Of a stretch of DNA of 64,000 nt, positions 53,901-61,225 are shown piece after piece. The DNA comes from Autumnicola musiva (GTDB taxonomy: Bacteria; Bacteroidota; Bacteroidia; Flavobacteriales; Flavobacteriaceae), in NCBI RefSeq assembly GCF_031846585.1, contig NZ_JAVRHK010000010.1, positions 116,707-180,706 of the forward strand, written 5' to 3'. The position numbers were made by a program, and so were the translations under genes. The stretch's first letter is position 1. Every line of letters begins with the position of its first letter. The notes under the pieces were generated by a model. It made no database searches. It was not told the origin of the DNA and saw only the letters and a program-made list of their open reading frames with translations.

Positions 53901-54260
53901 TTGAAGTGAAACATCAATAGTACCTCTTTCATTAACATTAACTTCAAGAGTCTGAAAACCAACATAGCTAAACACCAACGTAGCATCTGGACCAGACACA
54001 TTAATGCTGTAGTTACCATCAAAATCGGTAACCGTTCCATTTGAAGTCCCCTGCTCGAGAACCGTAACTCCGGGAAGCGGTCCCCCACTATCCTCAGCAG
54101 TCACCGTTCCGCTTATGTCTGTAGTCTGAGCGTAGAGTGAATTACCTGCAAATATGATAACGAACAATAGCAAAAGACATAAAGGAATACCTTCAGGCTT
54201 TCCCACGGAAAATAAATTTCTTCGGAAAGAAAATAATCTGTTGTGTAAATCTTTCTTCAT
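50991..54260 (-). CDS. SusC/RagA-family TonB-dependent outer-membrane transporter
   Basis: A 1089-residue protein. The signal is unusually far in (hydrophobic residues about 26-42, cleavage near SLYAQ). A CarboxypepD-regulatory-like domain (TDISGTVTAEDSGGPLPGVT) spans about 46-125. DEVVVVGYGTTKKSDLTGSV contains the TonB box and starts the plug, with IIVDGFPVNSMSDISPTDIA and ASSTAIYGSRGANGVIIITT. The rest is a 22-strand barrel ending SRQVVFGLNLNF, with terminal Phe. It imports oligosaccharides with SusD. It is first in its operon, with LacI-like sites 70-350 bp upstream. Confidence 0.95.
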   Translation of the reverse strand: MKKDLHNRLFSFRRNLFSVGKPEGIPLCLLLLFVIIFAGNSLYAQTTDISGTVTAEDSGGPLPGVTVLEQGTSNGTVTDFDGNYSINVSGPDATLVFSYVGFQTLEVNVNERGTIDVSLQIDQNSLDEVVVVGYGTTKKSDLTGSVVSISGDELTEQAKSSVAETLTGRLAGVQVTSTEGSPDAEINVRIRGNGSLTQDSSPLIIVDGFPVNSMSDISPTDIASISVLKDASSTAIYGSRGANGVIIITTKDGVSGKVTVNANSFFGFQKIANTIDVLSPEDFVKWQYEYALLSDPENLDSYERYFGLWQDYDQYDGVEGNNWQKQIYGNMGEVRSHDFAIRGGSEKMNFNFNYAHYDVNTIMVGSGYKRDNLSLALKSQAGEKVDLSFTIRYSDTEVDGGGANEQNEISSSDSRLKYSVQYSPIPISGLTTTNTDTEGAVASYLINPFVATADNQRQQLRKNFNMLGSFGWDIIENLRFQSDFGLDTRYDQDYRFYGRSTYYSSNRPSAENQGLPSLVYRDRKRESFRNANTINFDFNTYLNDDHNLKLLLGEEMIVTQNNEETTEIQGFPRDFDFETTRKLTTQGTPQSVDNFYSPDDKLLSFFGRVNYEFQNKYLVTATYRADGSSKFLGDNRWGYFPSAAVAWKLKEENFLRDTDWLSALKLRLSYGEAGNNNIPPGQTVQSFQSNTTTYLNEIPSYWSASRVLANPDLKWETTVTQNIGLDFDLFNGILSGSVEAYKNITTDLLLAFRTPGSGYEFQYRNLGEIQNTGVEGSLNIRAITKADYGLNFSFNLSANRNKINSLGSLENYQEYSGWASSQIGSDYAVWVDQPVGAMYGYRNDGRYEVSDFDYDATSNTYTLKSGVVDNSDIVGEVMPGSLKLKDINDDGIVDINDNSLIGDANPDFTGGFVLNAYAYGFDFSAAFNYSVGNDVYNANKVQYTTANENSQYRNLSTIMEDGRRWTNLNPETGQLITDPDALAAANENTTMWSPYMRNYVFSDWAVEDGSFLRLNTITLGYTLPDSLMSKAGISKLRFYATANNVFILTNYSGLDPEVSTRRSTPLTPGVDYSPFPRSRQVVFGLNLNF

Positions 54261-54333
54261 AAATACTTCATTTAAAAAATGTGATTAAACATATTGAGTT
54301 TAGTAAAATTAATTTAGCCAGTACAACCATAAT

Positions 54334-54348
54334 CGAAAACGATATCGA
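54334..54348. promoter_or_regulatory. Putative LacI-type operator upstream of SusC
   Basis: CGAAAACGATATCGA lies 74 bp upstream of the SusC start and matches the site at 47508-47522 at 14 of 15 positions on the opposite strand reading. Central CG with flanking A/T is typical of LacI-family operators. The protein that binds it is not in the window. Confidence 0.5.
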
Positions 54349-54431
54349 AATGTTAAATAGTTCAAACAGGTTTTCCATTGTAATACCAATCAACAGCCGA
54401 AACCAATCCTGATATTTAATTTTTTAAGAAT

Positions 54432-54443
54432 GTAATCGATTAC
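54432..54443. promoter_or_regulatory. GTAATCGATTAC palindrome, with partial second copy at 54616-54625
   Basis: A perfect 12-bp palindrome about 170 bp upstream of SusC, flanked as TGTAATCGATTACGTAA. A second TGTAATCGAT occurs at 54616-54625. Both have the central-CG symmetry of LacI-family sites. They may be upstream operators of the SusCD promoter. No gene is seen between 54261 and 54776. Confidence 0.4.
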
Positions 54444-54776
54444 GTAAATATATTTATTAATTATGAATTACAAAATTTTTCTATCTATAAATTAAAAATT
54501 TATAATTATATATGAACGATGAATATCTATATGATGAAATGTTAGGTTATAAATCATGAATTACGCAATTAGGAAATTCTTCATTAAGGATTTTCTAACA
54601 AAACACAACGTTAAATGTAATCGATAGCATTATTATTTGAAGTGCAAATAGTAAATGCTCCTAAGTCCTTCTACCTTTGGATGTGGCATAACAAATAACT
54701 AAATGTAAGGAGATATGAATTCAAATTCAGAGTGAAGTGACCGAATTATACAGACAGAGAAACGTATAATACTACA

Positions 54777-54808
54777 AAAGCTCAGTAAAATGAATTTTAC
54801 TGAGCTTT
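54777..54808. terminator. Perfect 14-bp stem hairpin, possible terminator
   Basis: AAAGCTCAGTAAAA and TTTTACTGAGCTTT pair perfectly around a TGAA loop. The stem is strong enough to terminate in either direction, but no long U tract follows and no intact gene lies just upstream on either strand. It may be the leftover terminator of a deleted gene. Confidence 0.5.
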
Positions 54809-55039
54809 AGCTTTAACCAGTGAAAGTGACCCCTATGGTACAAAATTCGAACCGATTAATAGAGGATTTAAAGCTTTTGGCGGATATATATTAGCTGCGT
54901 AATCACTAATGGAATTTAAAGTAGCTGACAATGAATATTTTATTCGTAATAGGCAAATTTATGTCCCCATGTATCCCGTATTACCTCTTTTACTAATTCT
55001 TAAAAGAATTTATTATAAGTTTTCATATCCTACTCATAA
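54809..55039. other. Degraded intergenic stretch between SusC and the AraC remnant
   Basis: No supportable gene. A 30-codon open stretch ending at about 54900 (SDPYGTKFEPINRGFKAFGG) and a 56-codon frame from 54909 are not recognised and have no neighbours to support them. With the hairpin before and the AraC remnant after, this reads as decaying DNA. Confidence 0.4.
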
Positions 55040-55483
55040 TATAATAAGAGTGAAAAAAGTATTATTCTGGCCCAAGTAGAATTACTATTAAAATATGCTG
55101 AACGCTTTTACAAAAGGCAATTTATTACCCGCGATAAAATAAATAATAGCATTCTAACAAAAACAGAAACCTTACTATCAGATTATTTCAATCAAGGATT
55201 ATCATTAGAAAATGGATTACCAAGTGTAGAATATATTGCAAATGAGCTACATCTCTCCCCCAATTATTTAAGCAATTTACTAAAACAAATTACCGGCAAG
55301 AGTACCCAAGTGCACATTCACGAAAAGCTTATCGAAAAAGCCAAAGAAAAACTTTCCGGATCTTTATTAACGGTAAACGAAATTGCATATGAATTAGGCT
55401 TTGAACGACCTGAATCTTTTAGTAGACTTTTTAAAGATAAAACCAATATATCACCTTTAGAATTTAGAAAATCTTTTAAATGA
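55040..55483 (+). pseudogene. C-terminal remnant of an AraC-family regulator
   Basis: A 147-codon open frame that follows an in-frame stop and has no ATG. It reads VELLLKYAERFYKRQFITRD, then VEYIANELHLSPNYLSNLLK and AKEKLSGSLLTVNEIAYELG, ending SPLEFRKSFK. This is the linker and both helix-turn-helix motifs of an AraC regulator, closely matching the intact paralogues at 56784-57698 and 59572-60492. The ligand-binding half (about 160 residues) is missing. It is immediately upstream of the SDR gene, the position such regulators take beside their oxidoreductase targets. Confidence 0.85.
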
Positions 55484-55661
55484 AAAATCCTGATATATCT
55501 GCAATATTAGTGAGCTAGAATTGGTTTAGAACCCTGAAAATACACTTATATATAACCTAAAATTATCTATTCATAGATTTGACTAAGTTTTCCATAGATT
55601 TAGAAAAGTGATAAACTTCTTGTTACACCAATTTTGTATCATAATTTTAAATTTAAGAACA

Positions 55662-56507
55662 ATGAATACAAAAAAAGTATGGTTTATAACAGGAGCTTCG
55701 AAAGGATTAGGGTTAACCCTAACTAAAAAATTACTCGCTCAGGGTTTTAGTGTAGCTGCTACTTCAAGAAATAAACAATCCCTGATTCAAGAAATGGGAG
55801 AAGAAAATGAAAATTTCCTAGCCTTGGAGATGGATTTGACCAATAATGAAAACGTGAAAAAAGCTATTGAGACTACTAATGCTCATTTTGGTAAAATTGA
55901 TGTGGTAGTCAATAATGCTGGTTACAGTCAAATTGGAACTTTAGAAGAACTTTCTGCATACGAAGTAGAAAATAACTTTAAAGTGAATGTATTTGGTTCT
56001 CTTAATGTTATTAGGAATGCTGCTCCATATTTACGCAAGCAACAATTTGGGCATATTTTTAATATTTCTTCGATTGGTGGTTATACAGGAAATTTTGCCG
56101 GTTTTGGTATATACTGCTCTACAAAGTTTGCTGTTGCCGGTTTTACAGAAGCATTGGCAGAAGAAATGAAATCCTTTGGAGTTCATACCACTTTAGTTTA
56201 TCCTGGATATTTTAGAACCAATTTTTTATCAGAAGGTTCTGTTCAAACTCCAGCATATGAAATTGAAGATTACAAAGCTGCTCGTGAAATGGAACAAGTT
56301 CATTTAAATGAAATCAACGGGAATCAACCCAATGACCCAGAAAAGGCAGCGCACGTATTTATTTCATTAAGTGAACAAGAAAATCCACCTTTACATTTCT
56401 TTATGGGAGAGGATGCATATCATTATGCAAATCTTAAAATTGAAACCATCCAAAAAGCGATGAAAGAGAACGAGATTTTGGGAACATCTACAGGATTTAA
56501 CAATTAA
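55662..56507 (+). CDS. SDR-family oxidoreductase
   Basis: A 281-residue classical SDR starting MNTKKVWFITGASKGLG. The ATG at 55662 is chosen over 55608 because the extra 18 residues precede the Rossmann strand and are not SDR-like. TGASKGLGLTL, VVVNNAG, SSIGG and YCSTK are the cofactor and catalytic motifs. Length and the YPGYFRTNFLSEGSV segment fit the subgroup beside AraC regulators in stress or aldehyde responses. CAATTTTGTATC about 30 bp upstream resembles the CAACTTTGTATA before the NmrA gene and may be a -7 element. Substrate unknown. Confidence 0.85.
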   Translation: MNTKKVWFITGASKGLGLTLTKKLLAQGFSVAATSRNKQSLIQEMGEENENFLALEMDLTNNENVKKAIETTNAHFGKIDVVVNNAGYSQIGTLEELSAYEVENNFKVNVFGSLNVIRNAAPYLRKQQFGHIFNISSIGGYTGNFAGFGIYCSTKFAVAGFTEALAEEMKSFGVHTTLVYPGYFRTNFLSEGSVQTPAYEIEDYKAAREMEQVHLNEINGNQPNDPEKAAHVFISLSEQENPPLHFFMGEDAYHYANLKIETIQKAMKENEILGTSTGFNN

Positions 56508-56518
56508 ATTTAGGGGAA

Positions 56519-56767
56519 ATGACGATAATAGAATCAAAGGAATATATTGGAATGTGGGTAACAGAGGATGGAAATATCCGTCACGAATTATTGCCTAATA
56601 ACCGATATGATGAAGCACGAGGCAATAGAAAAAGTGCTTATCAGGGAGGTTATAAAGTTTTAGGAAATCATATTGATTATAAAGATGATACAGGTTTCAC
56701 AGCTGATGGGGAATTCAGAAATGGAATCCTGTATCACGCAGGAATGGTATTATACAAAGAAAATTAA
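56519..56767 (+). CDS. Atu4866-domain small protein
   Basis: An 82-residue cytosolic protein (YIGMWVTEDGNIRHELLPNN, RYDEARGNRKSAYQGGYKV, DYKDDTGFTADGEFRNG) matching the small Atu4866 family. These beta-rich proteins often sit beside SDRs and AraC regulators. It lies 11 bp after the SDR gene and 16 bp before the AraC gene, so the three form one unit. Function unknown. Confidence 0.75.
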   Translation: MTIIESKEYIGMWVTEDGNIRHELLPNNRYDEARGNRKSAYQGGYKVLGNHIDYKDDTGFTADGEFRNGILYHAGMVLYKEN

Positions 56768-56783
56768 TTCTTACTTTTAAAAA

Positions 56784-57698
56784 ATGAAAACCATACTTCG
56801 ATTTAAATCTCTTAGTGAATTTCATAGCTATAGTAATTTAGCCAAGCCAGAGCACCCCTTAATTAGTCTGGTAGATTATAGCCACGTAAATTATCCATCA
56901 GATACTGATGAAATTAAATGGATACAAGATTTTTATTCTATTGGTTTAAAACGAAATGTAAGCGAAAAGTTCAATTATGGGCAGCAAAACTATGATTTTG
57001 ACGAAGGTGTTTTGTCTTTTGTTGCACCCCAACAAACCCTGAACATACAAATAAATCAAGATGTGAAAGTAAATGCATCTGGGTGGTTATTATTGATCCA
57101 CCCAGATTTTTTATGGAATACACCCTTGGCTACCCTTATTAAAAAGTATGACTTCTTCGGTTATGCCGTTAATGAGGCTCTATTTTTATCAGAAAAAGAA
57201 GAAAATAATTTAGTAGCGCTGTTTAAAAACATTCAAAAAGAATATCAATCGAATATTGATAAATTTAGTCAGAATATCATCATTTCACAGATTGAATTAT
57301 TACTGAATTATGCTGAACGTTATTACGAAAGACAATTTATAACAAGGAAAATTACAAATCACCAAATCCTCACAAGATTGGAAGAACGTTTAAATTACTA
57401 TTTCAACAACTCGGAGATTTTAGCTAACGGAATTCCCACGGTAAGCCAAATTGCAAATGATTTAAATCTATCTCCTAATTACTTAAGCAGTATTTTAAAA
57501 ATAATTAGCGGACAAAGTACGCAGCAACACATTCAGAATAAACTTATTGAAAAAGCTAAAGAAAAATTATCGACCACAGAACTAAGTGTAAGTGAAATTG
57601 CTTTTGAATTAGGCTTTGAACATCCCGCCTCATTCAGTAAATTATTTAAGAATAAAACGAATAGTTCACCTATTGCATTTAGACAGTCTTTTAATTGA
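56784..57698 (+). CDS. AraC-family transcriptional regulator
   Basis: A 304-residue regulator. Residues about 1-200 form a cupin-like sensor (RFKSLSEFHSYSNLAKPEHP, FNYGQQNYDFDEGVLSFVAP). Residues about 205-304 hold two helix-turn-helix motifs (VSQIANDLNLSPNYLSSILK; LSVSEIAFELGFEHPASFSK) with the AraC tail SPIAFRQSFN. It probably controls the SDR and Atu4866 genes just upstream. It is paralogous over its whole length to the regulator at 59572-60492. Confidence 0.9.
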   Translation: MKTILRFKSLSEFHSYSNLAKPEHPLISLVDYSHVNYPSDTDEIKWIQDFYSIGLKRNVSEKFNYGQQNYDFDEGVLSFVAPQQTLNIQINQDVKVNASGWLLLIHPDFLWNTPLATLIKKYDFFGYAVNEALFLSEKEENNLVALFKNIQKEYQSNIDKFSQNIIISQIELLLNYAERYYERQFITRKITNHQILTRLEERLNYYFNNSEILANGIPTVSQIANDLNLSPNYLSSILKIISGQSTQQHIQNKLIEKAKEKLSTTELSVSEIAFELGFEHPASFSKLFKNKTNSSPIAFRQSFN

Positions 57699-57772
57699 AA
57701 AATCCTGTTGAAATAAAGTTATTAAACTGATAATAAATCAGCTTAAATATGCTGTGTTAAAAAAATTCTCGG

Positions 57773-58498
57773 ATGACCAATAAAACAGGTTTTTTAGCCG
57801 CATTATTTTCTGCCGTAGCTTGGTCAACCACAGGTATATATGTTAGATTTCTAAATGGTTTCTCCTCCCTGGAAATCGTAGCTGGACGTTGTTTGAGTGG
57901 GCTGTTATTTATTGTTTTATTTTTGGTTTTCGCCGTCCAGGCTTTTCAAAAAAAATATGGATATCCAAGTAAGCTTGGTTTTTACGCCTTTTAATGGGCA
58001 GTAATTTTGTATTGGTAGCAACTGCTTATCAAATCGCTCCAGTTGCAGATGTCGTTATTCTAACAAATACAACCCCATTGTTTGCACTGTTCTATAAAAG
58101 ATTGAAAGGATTATTAATTACGTCCAAGCAGGTTTGGGGAGTATTGCTGGGAATGATCGGAGTTATTTTAGTGGTGATATCAGGAACTTGTTCTAATCCG
58201 GATTCAGCAAATAGTTTACATCTTGTCGGTGATTTAATGGCCTTGATTGCTGGAGCAGCAATGGCGGTATATTCCATTTTTTACAACACAATATCTTCAG
58301 TTAAAAAGCTTTCCTCGCAAGTAGCTACGTTCTTCACATTTTTAATAGGTAGCCTAGTAAGTCTTTTTATAATCGGTATATCCGGTGAAATGTTTTATAT
58401 GGAGCATCTGCTGGATTTTAATGCTATATATTTTATCTTGGCTTTAGGAATTTTTGCCACTCTTTTACCAACCCTTTGTTAGGCTTATGCTTCATCAG
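57773..58498 (+). pseudogene. EamA/DMT-family transporter, 5' portion, frameshifted and truncated
   Basis: Two overlapping frames together encode the first three quarters of a drug/metabolite transporter. The first (57773-57994) is FLAALFSAVAWSTTGIYVRF to KLGFYAF. The second (from 57994) is GSNFVLVATAYQIAPVADVV to LGIFATLLPTLC. They join if one T is restored in the run at about 57990, giving FYAFLMGSN. The second frame ends at a TAG where YAYA would be expected, then homology stops at about 58498. The missing C terminus lies at 60488-60655. Confidence 0.85.
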
Positions 58499-60487
58499 TT
58501 TTAGCTTCAATAACTGTTAGCAGCAAGGCGAACCAAGACCACGCATTACCCAAATATTTTAGCTGTTTACAAACATTTCATTTTGACTACAACAACAATC
58601 GTTTTGGCTACACCTGTTGCTTAATAACACCGCAACTTTGTATAAACAAAAAAGACAGAAAATGAAAATTGTAGTAACAGGCTCATTGGGCAACATCAGC
58701 AGACCTCTTGCAGAAGAATTAATTGCAAAAGGACATTCGGTAACAGTTATCAGTAGCAGTCCCGAAAAACAAAAAGAAATTGAAAGTTTAGGAGCAAAAG
58801 CAGCCATAGGTACTATGGAAGATGTAGCTTTTCTAACAAAAACATTTAAAGGTGCTGATGCAGTGTATTGTATGGAAACGTTTGGCTTCTTCAATCCAGA
58901 TTTTGATTATATACAATATATCAGCCAGATTGCACACAATTACAAAGATGCGATTGAAGCATCCGCAATAAAAAAAGTGATTCATCTGAGTAGCATTGGC
59001 GCTCATACTTCTGAAGGTGTCGGCATCCTGAAATTCCATCATTTAGCAGAAAGGATAATGAACCAACTTTCAGAAGATATAGTCATTAAATTTATTCGAC
59101 CGGTCGGGTTCTATGTGAATTTGTTAGGGCAAATACCAACTATTAAATCCCAAGGTATTATCGTTTCTAATTTTGGTAATCACGAGAAAGAACCTTGGGT
59201 TTCGCCTTATGACATTGCTGATGTGATTGCGGAAGAATTCGGACTTCCATTTAATCAGAGAAAAATCCGTTATGTGGCTAGCGATGAAGTTTCGGCTATT
59301 GAAATTGCAGAAACATTAGGTAAGGCAATTGAACAACCCGATTTAAAATGGGTAACTGTAACTGATGAACAGTATTTGGATAGTTTACTAAACATTGGAA
59401 TGAATAAGCAGATTGCTGAAGACTACGTGGCTATGCAAGCAGCACAACGAACAGGAAGTATTTACGAAGATTTCAATAACCACAAACCCACATTCGGCAA
59501 AGTGAAATTCTCTGATTTTGCCAAAGAGTTTACAGCCATATACAACCAATAATAAGTATCTTTATCACGGTATGCCAAACAAAAAACCATATAGAATTAA
59601 AACAATTAGTGAGTTTCATAGATTCAGAGGCCTGCCAGCTTCCGAGCATCCTTTAATCAGTGTCATAGATTACGCTTCAATTAAGCATTCCAATGAAAAT
59701 AATTCAATGAGCTGGGTGCTTGATTTTTATGCTATTTCTTTGAAAAAATCATCTCACACCAAGTTTAAATATGGCCATCAGCAATGCGATTTTGATGAAG
59801 GTTCACTGTTTTTTATGTCACCAAACCAAGTATTTCGTGTGGAGGTTGATAAAAACCATAAACCAGTGAACTCAGGATGGCTATTACTTATTCATCCTGA
59901 GTTCATTTGGGGTACAGCATTGGCAAAAACTATCAAGCAATATGATTTTTTTGATTATGCCATAAACGAGGCATTGTTCCTCTCACCTAACGAAGAATTA
60001 ACTATCAACAGTATTGTTCAAAACATTAAAAAAGAGTATCGAACAAGCGTCGATAAATTCAGCAAACAAATTATCAGTACGCATATTGAAAATTTGCTCA
60101 GTTATTCGGAACGGTTTTACAATCGCCAATTCGTCACAAGGGAAAAGACCAATCATCAAATTCTAGAACGTCTGGAAAAGCTATTGACAGATTACTTTAA
60201 CAGTGATGATTTGATAATTAAAGGCTTACCATCTGTTCTATATGTTTCCGAGGAATTGAATGTATCTCAAAGTTACTTAGGTAGTCTACTTAGGGTGCAA
60301 ACGGGACAAAATACGCAGCAACACATTCACAACAAATTGATAGAAAAAGCGAAAGAAAGACTATCTACAACAGACCTTTCAATTAGCGAAGTTGCCTACG
60401 AATTAGGCTTTGAACATTCGCAATCATTCAGCAAACTTTTCAAGACAAAGACCAATTTATCGCCTTTGGAATTCAGGCACTCGTTTA
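58498..60487 (+). other. About 2-kb segment inserted within the EamA gene
   Basis: The EamA gene stops matching its family at about 58498 and resumes at 60488. The intervening segment carries the NmrA-like and AraC genes and nothing else recognisable; no transposase or terminal repeats are seen. The right boundary coincides with the AraC stop codon. Junction positions are accurate to perhaps 15 bp. Confidence 0.65.
58662..59552 (+). CDS. NmrA-like NAD(P)-binding oxidoreductase
   Basis: A 296-residue atypical SDR. MKIVVTGSLGNISRPLAEEL is the Rossmann motif; GADAVYCMETFGFF, KKVIHLSSIGAHTSEG and KFIRPVGFYVNLLGQIP fit the NmrA/quinone-oxidoreductase-2 group, which lacks the YxxxK catalytic pair. 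The ATG at 58662 is preferred over 58617, since CAACTTTGTATA, a probable -7 element, lies between. It is followed by the AraC gene after 19 bp. A redox-sensing or NADPH-dependent reductase role is possible; substrate unknown. Confidence 0.83.
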   Translation: MKIVVTGSLGNISRPLAEELIAKGHSVTVISSSPEKQKEIESLGAKAAIGTMEDVAFLTKTFKGADAVYCMETFGFFNPDFDYIQYISQIAHNYKDAIEASAIKKVIHLSSIGAHTSEGVGILKFHHLAERIMNQLSEDIVIKFIRPVGFYVNLLGQIPTIKSQGIIVSNFGNHEKEPWVSPYDIADVIAEEFGLPFNQRKIRYVASDEVSAIEIAETLGKAIEQPDLKWVTVTDEQYLDSLLNIGMNKQIAEDYVAMQAAQRTGSIYEDFNNHKPTFGKVKFSDFAKEFTAIYNQ

Positions 60488-60492
60488 ACTAA
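59572..60492 (+). CDS. AraC-family transcriptional regulator, second intact paralogue
   Basis: A 306-residue regulator starting MPNKKPYRIKTISEFHRFRG. The ATG at 59572 is chosen because the frame from 59518 runs into the NmrA gene. The sensor half (KFKYGHQQCDFDEGSLFFMS) and the two HTH motifs (VLYVSEELNVSQSYLGSLLR; LSISEVAYELGFEHSQSFSK) match the regulator at 56784-57698 throughout. It probably controls the NmrA-like gene. Its stop codon overlaps the resumed EamA sequence. Confidence 0.9.
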   Translation: MPNKKPYRIKTISEFHRFRGLPASEHPLISVIDYASIKHSNENNSMSWVLDFYAISLKKSSHTKFKYGHQQCDFDEGSLFFMSPNQVFRVEVDKNHKPVNSGWLLLIHPEFIWGTALAKTIKQYDFFDYAINEALFLSPNEELTINSIVQNIKKEYRTSVDKFSKQIISTHIENLLSYSERFYNRQFVTREKTNHQILERLEKLLTDYFNSDDLIIKGLPSVLYVSEELNVSQSYLGSLLRVQTGQNTQQHIHNKLIEKAKERLSTTDLSISEVAYELGFEHSQSFSKLFKTKTNLSPLEFRHSFN

Positions 60493-60655
60493 AATAAGCC
60501 CAGCTGCCAACACGGTTACCTCGCTAAGATTACTCACCCCTCTATTCGCAGCCTTTCTAGGTATTTTGTTTTTAAATGAAATCCCCAATGTATTATTTTG
60601 GCCCAGAGCTCTTATTCTATTAATTGGGTTATATCTAATTATTAAGGAAAAATAA
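60488..60655 (+). pseudogene. EamA/DMT-family transporter, 3' portion
   Basis: Fifty-five codons plus stop encode TKISPAANTVTSLRLLTPLF, then AAFLGILFLNEIPNVLFW and end LYLIIKEK. These are the last two helices of an EamA domain, including the conserved TP-FA-LG-L-L-E pattern. They continue the part that ends at 58498, and the joined protein would be about 295 residues, the normal length. There is no start codon of its own in this position. Confidence 0.82.
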
Positions 60656-60740
60656 CTAACTGGGAACTAATTTTAACTCTATCTATCATTTCCTTAAAAG
60701 CAACCGATTTAACAGTTCAGGGATACTACCACGAATAAGA

Positions 60741-60943
60741 TGGACTTGCAACAAAAAACGGGACAAAAAGTTAAGCTACATTTTTGAATTGAGATAATTC
60801 TTCAAATTCTAATATAGTTCTGTTACCCAGAGCTGAATGTCTTCTGTTTCTGTTATACAATGTTTCTATCCATTCAAACACCGCTAGAGCGGCCTGTTCT
60901 TTTCGCTCATATCGGGTTCTATATATGAGTTCTACCTTTATGG
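60741..60943 (-). mobile_element. IS3-family element, 3' end of transposase gene and terminal region
   Basis: Bases 60943-60771 encode the last 57 codons of an IS3-type OrfB (IKVELIYRTRYERKEQAALA, NRRHSALGNRTILEFEELSQ), the C-terminal end of the DDE integrase domain. The remaining part is at 63685-64000, beyond an IS21 insertion. TGGACTTGCAACAAAAAACG at 60741 may be the element's outer end, starting TG as expected. Confidence 0.8.
60937..60943. repeat. Left copy of 7-bp IS21 target duplication (right copy 63685-63691)
   Basis: TTTATGG directly abuts both ends of the IS21 element. Removing the element and one copy restores the IS3 transposase reading through FFKTIKVELIYR without a frame change, confirming the boundaries. 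Confidence 0.88.
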
Positions 60944-60948
60944 TGGAT

Positions 60949-61166
60949 ATTCCGAGCCAAAGTTTACCACTGTTCCGAGCCAAAGTTTACCACCGATTCC
61001 GAAGCAATGTTTACCACTGATTCCTGAGTATAGTTTACCAGAATAATCAGGGCAGAAATTTACAATTTTTCTGATTGATTAGGGTTTTTGAAAATGGAAC
61101 TGTGCTTTTTTAAGCTGACATTCCGGCACAATGTTTACCAAAAATTCCGAAGCAAAGTTTACCACC
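60949..61166 (+). repeat. Six copies of the IS21 end motif (left) and three at the right end
   Basis: Copies of roughly ATTCCGAGCCAAAGTTTACC start at 60949, 60972, 60996, 61020, 61120 and 61144. Three inverted copies lie at 63611-63632, 63636-63657 and 63658-63682. Multiple transposase-binding sites at each end are characteristic of IS21. The last two left copies lie inside the longest possible istA frame, which argues for a downstream istA start. Confidence 0.85.
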
Positions 61167-61225
61167 AAGGGAGCAAATCCATGATACTGGAGTACATTAG
61201 GTTGCATAACCAACTCCTTAAAATC

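Noticed and set aside
54909..55079. 56-codon plus-strand frame beginning MEFKVADNEYF
   Set aside because: No recognised family, no supporting neighbours and overlaps the AraC remnant in another frame.
61088..61225. Longer N terminus of IstA
   Set aside because: Covers two end-motif repeats of the IS and is not transposase-like; the start at 61226 gives a normal IstA.
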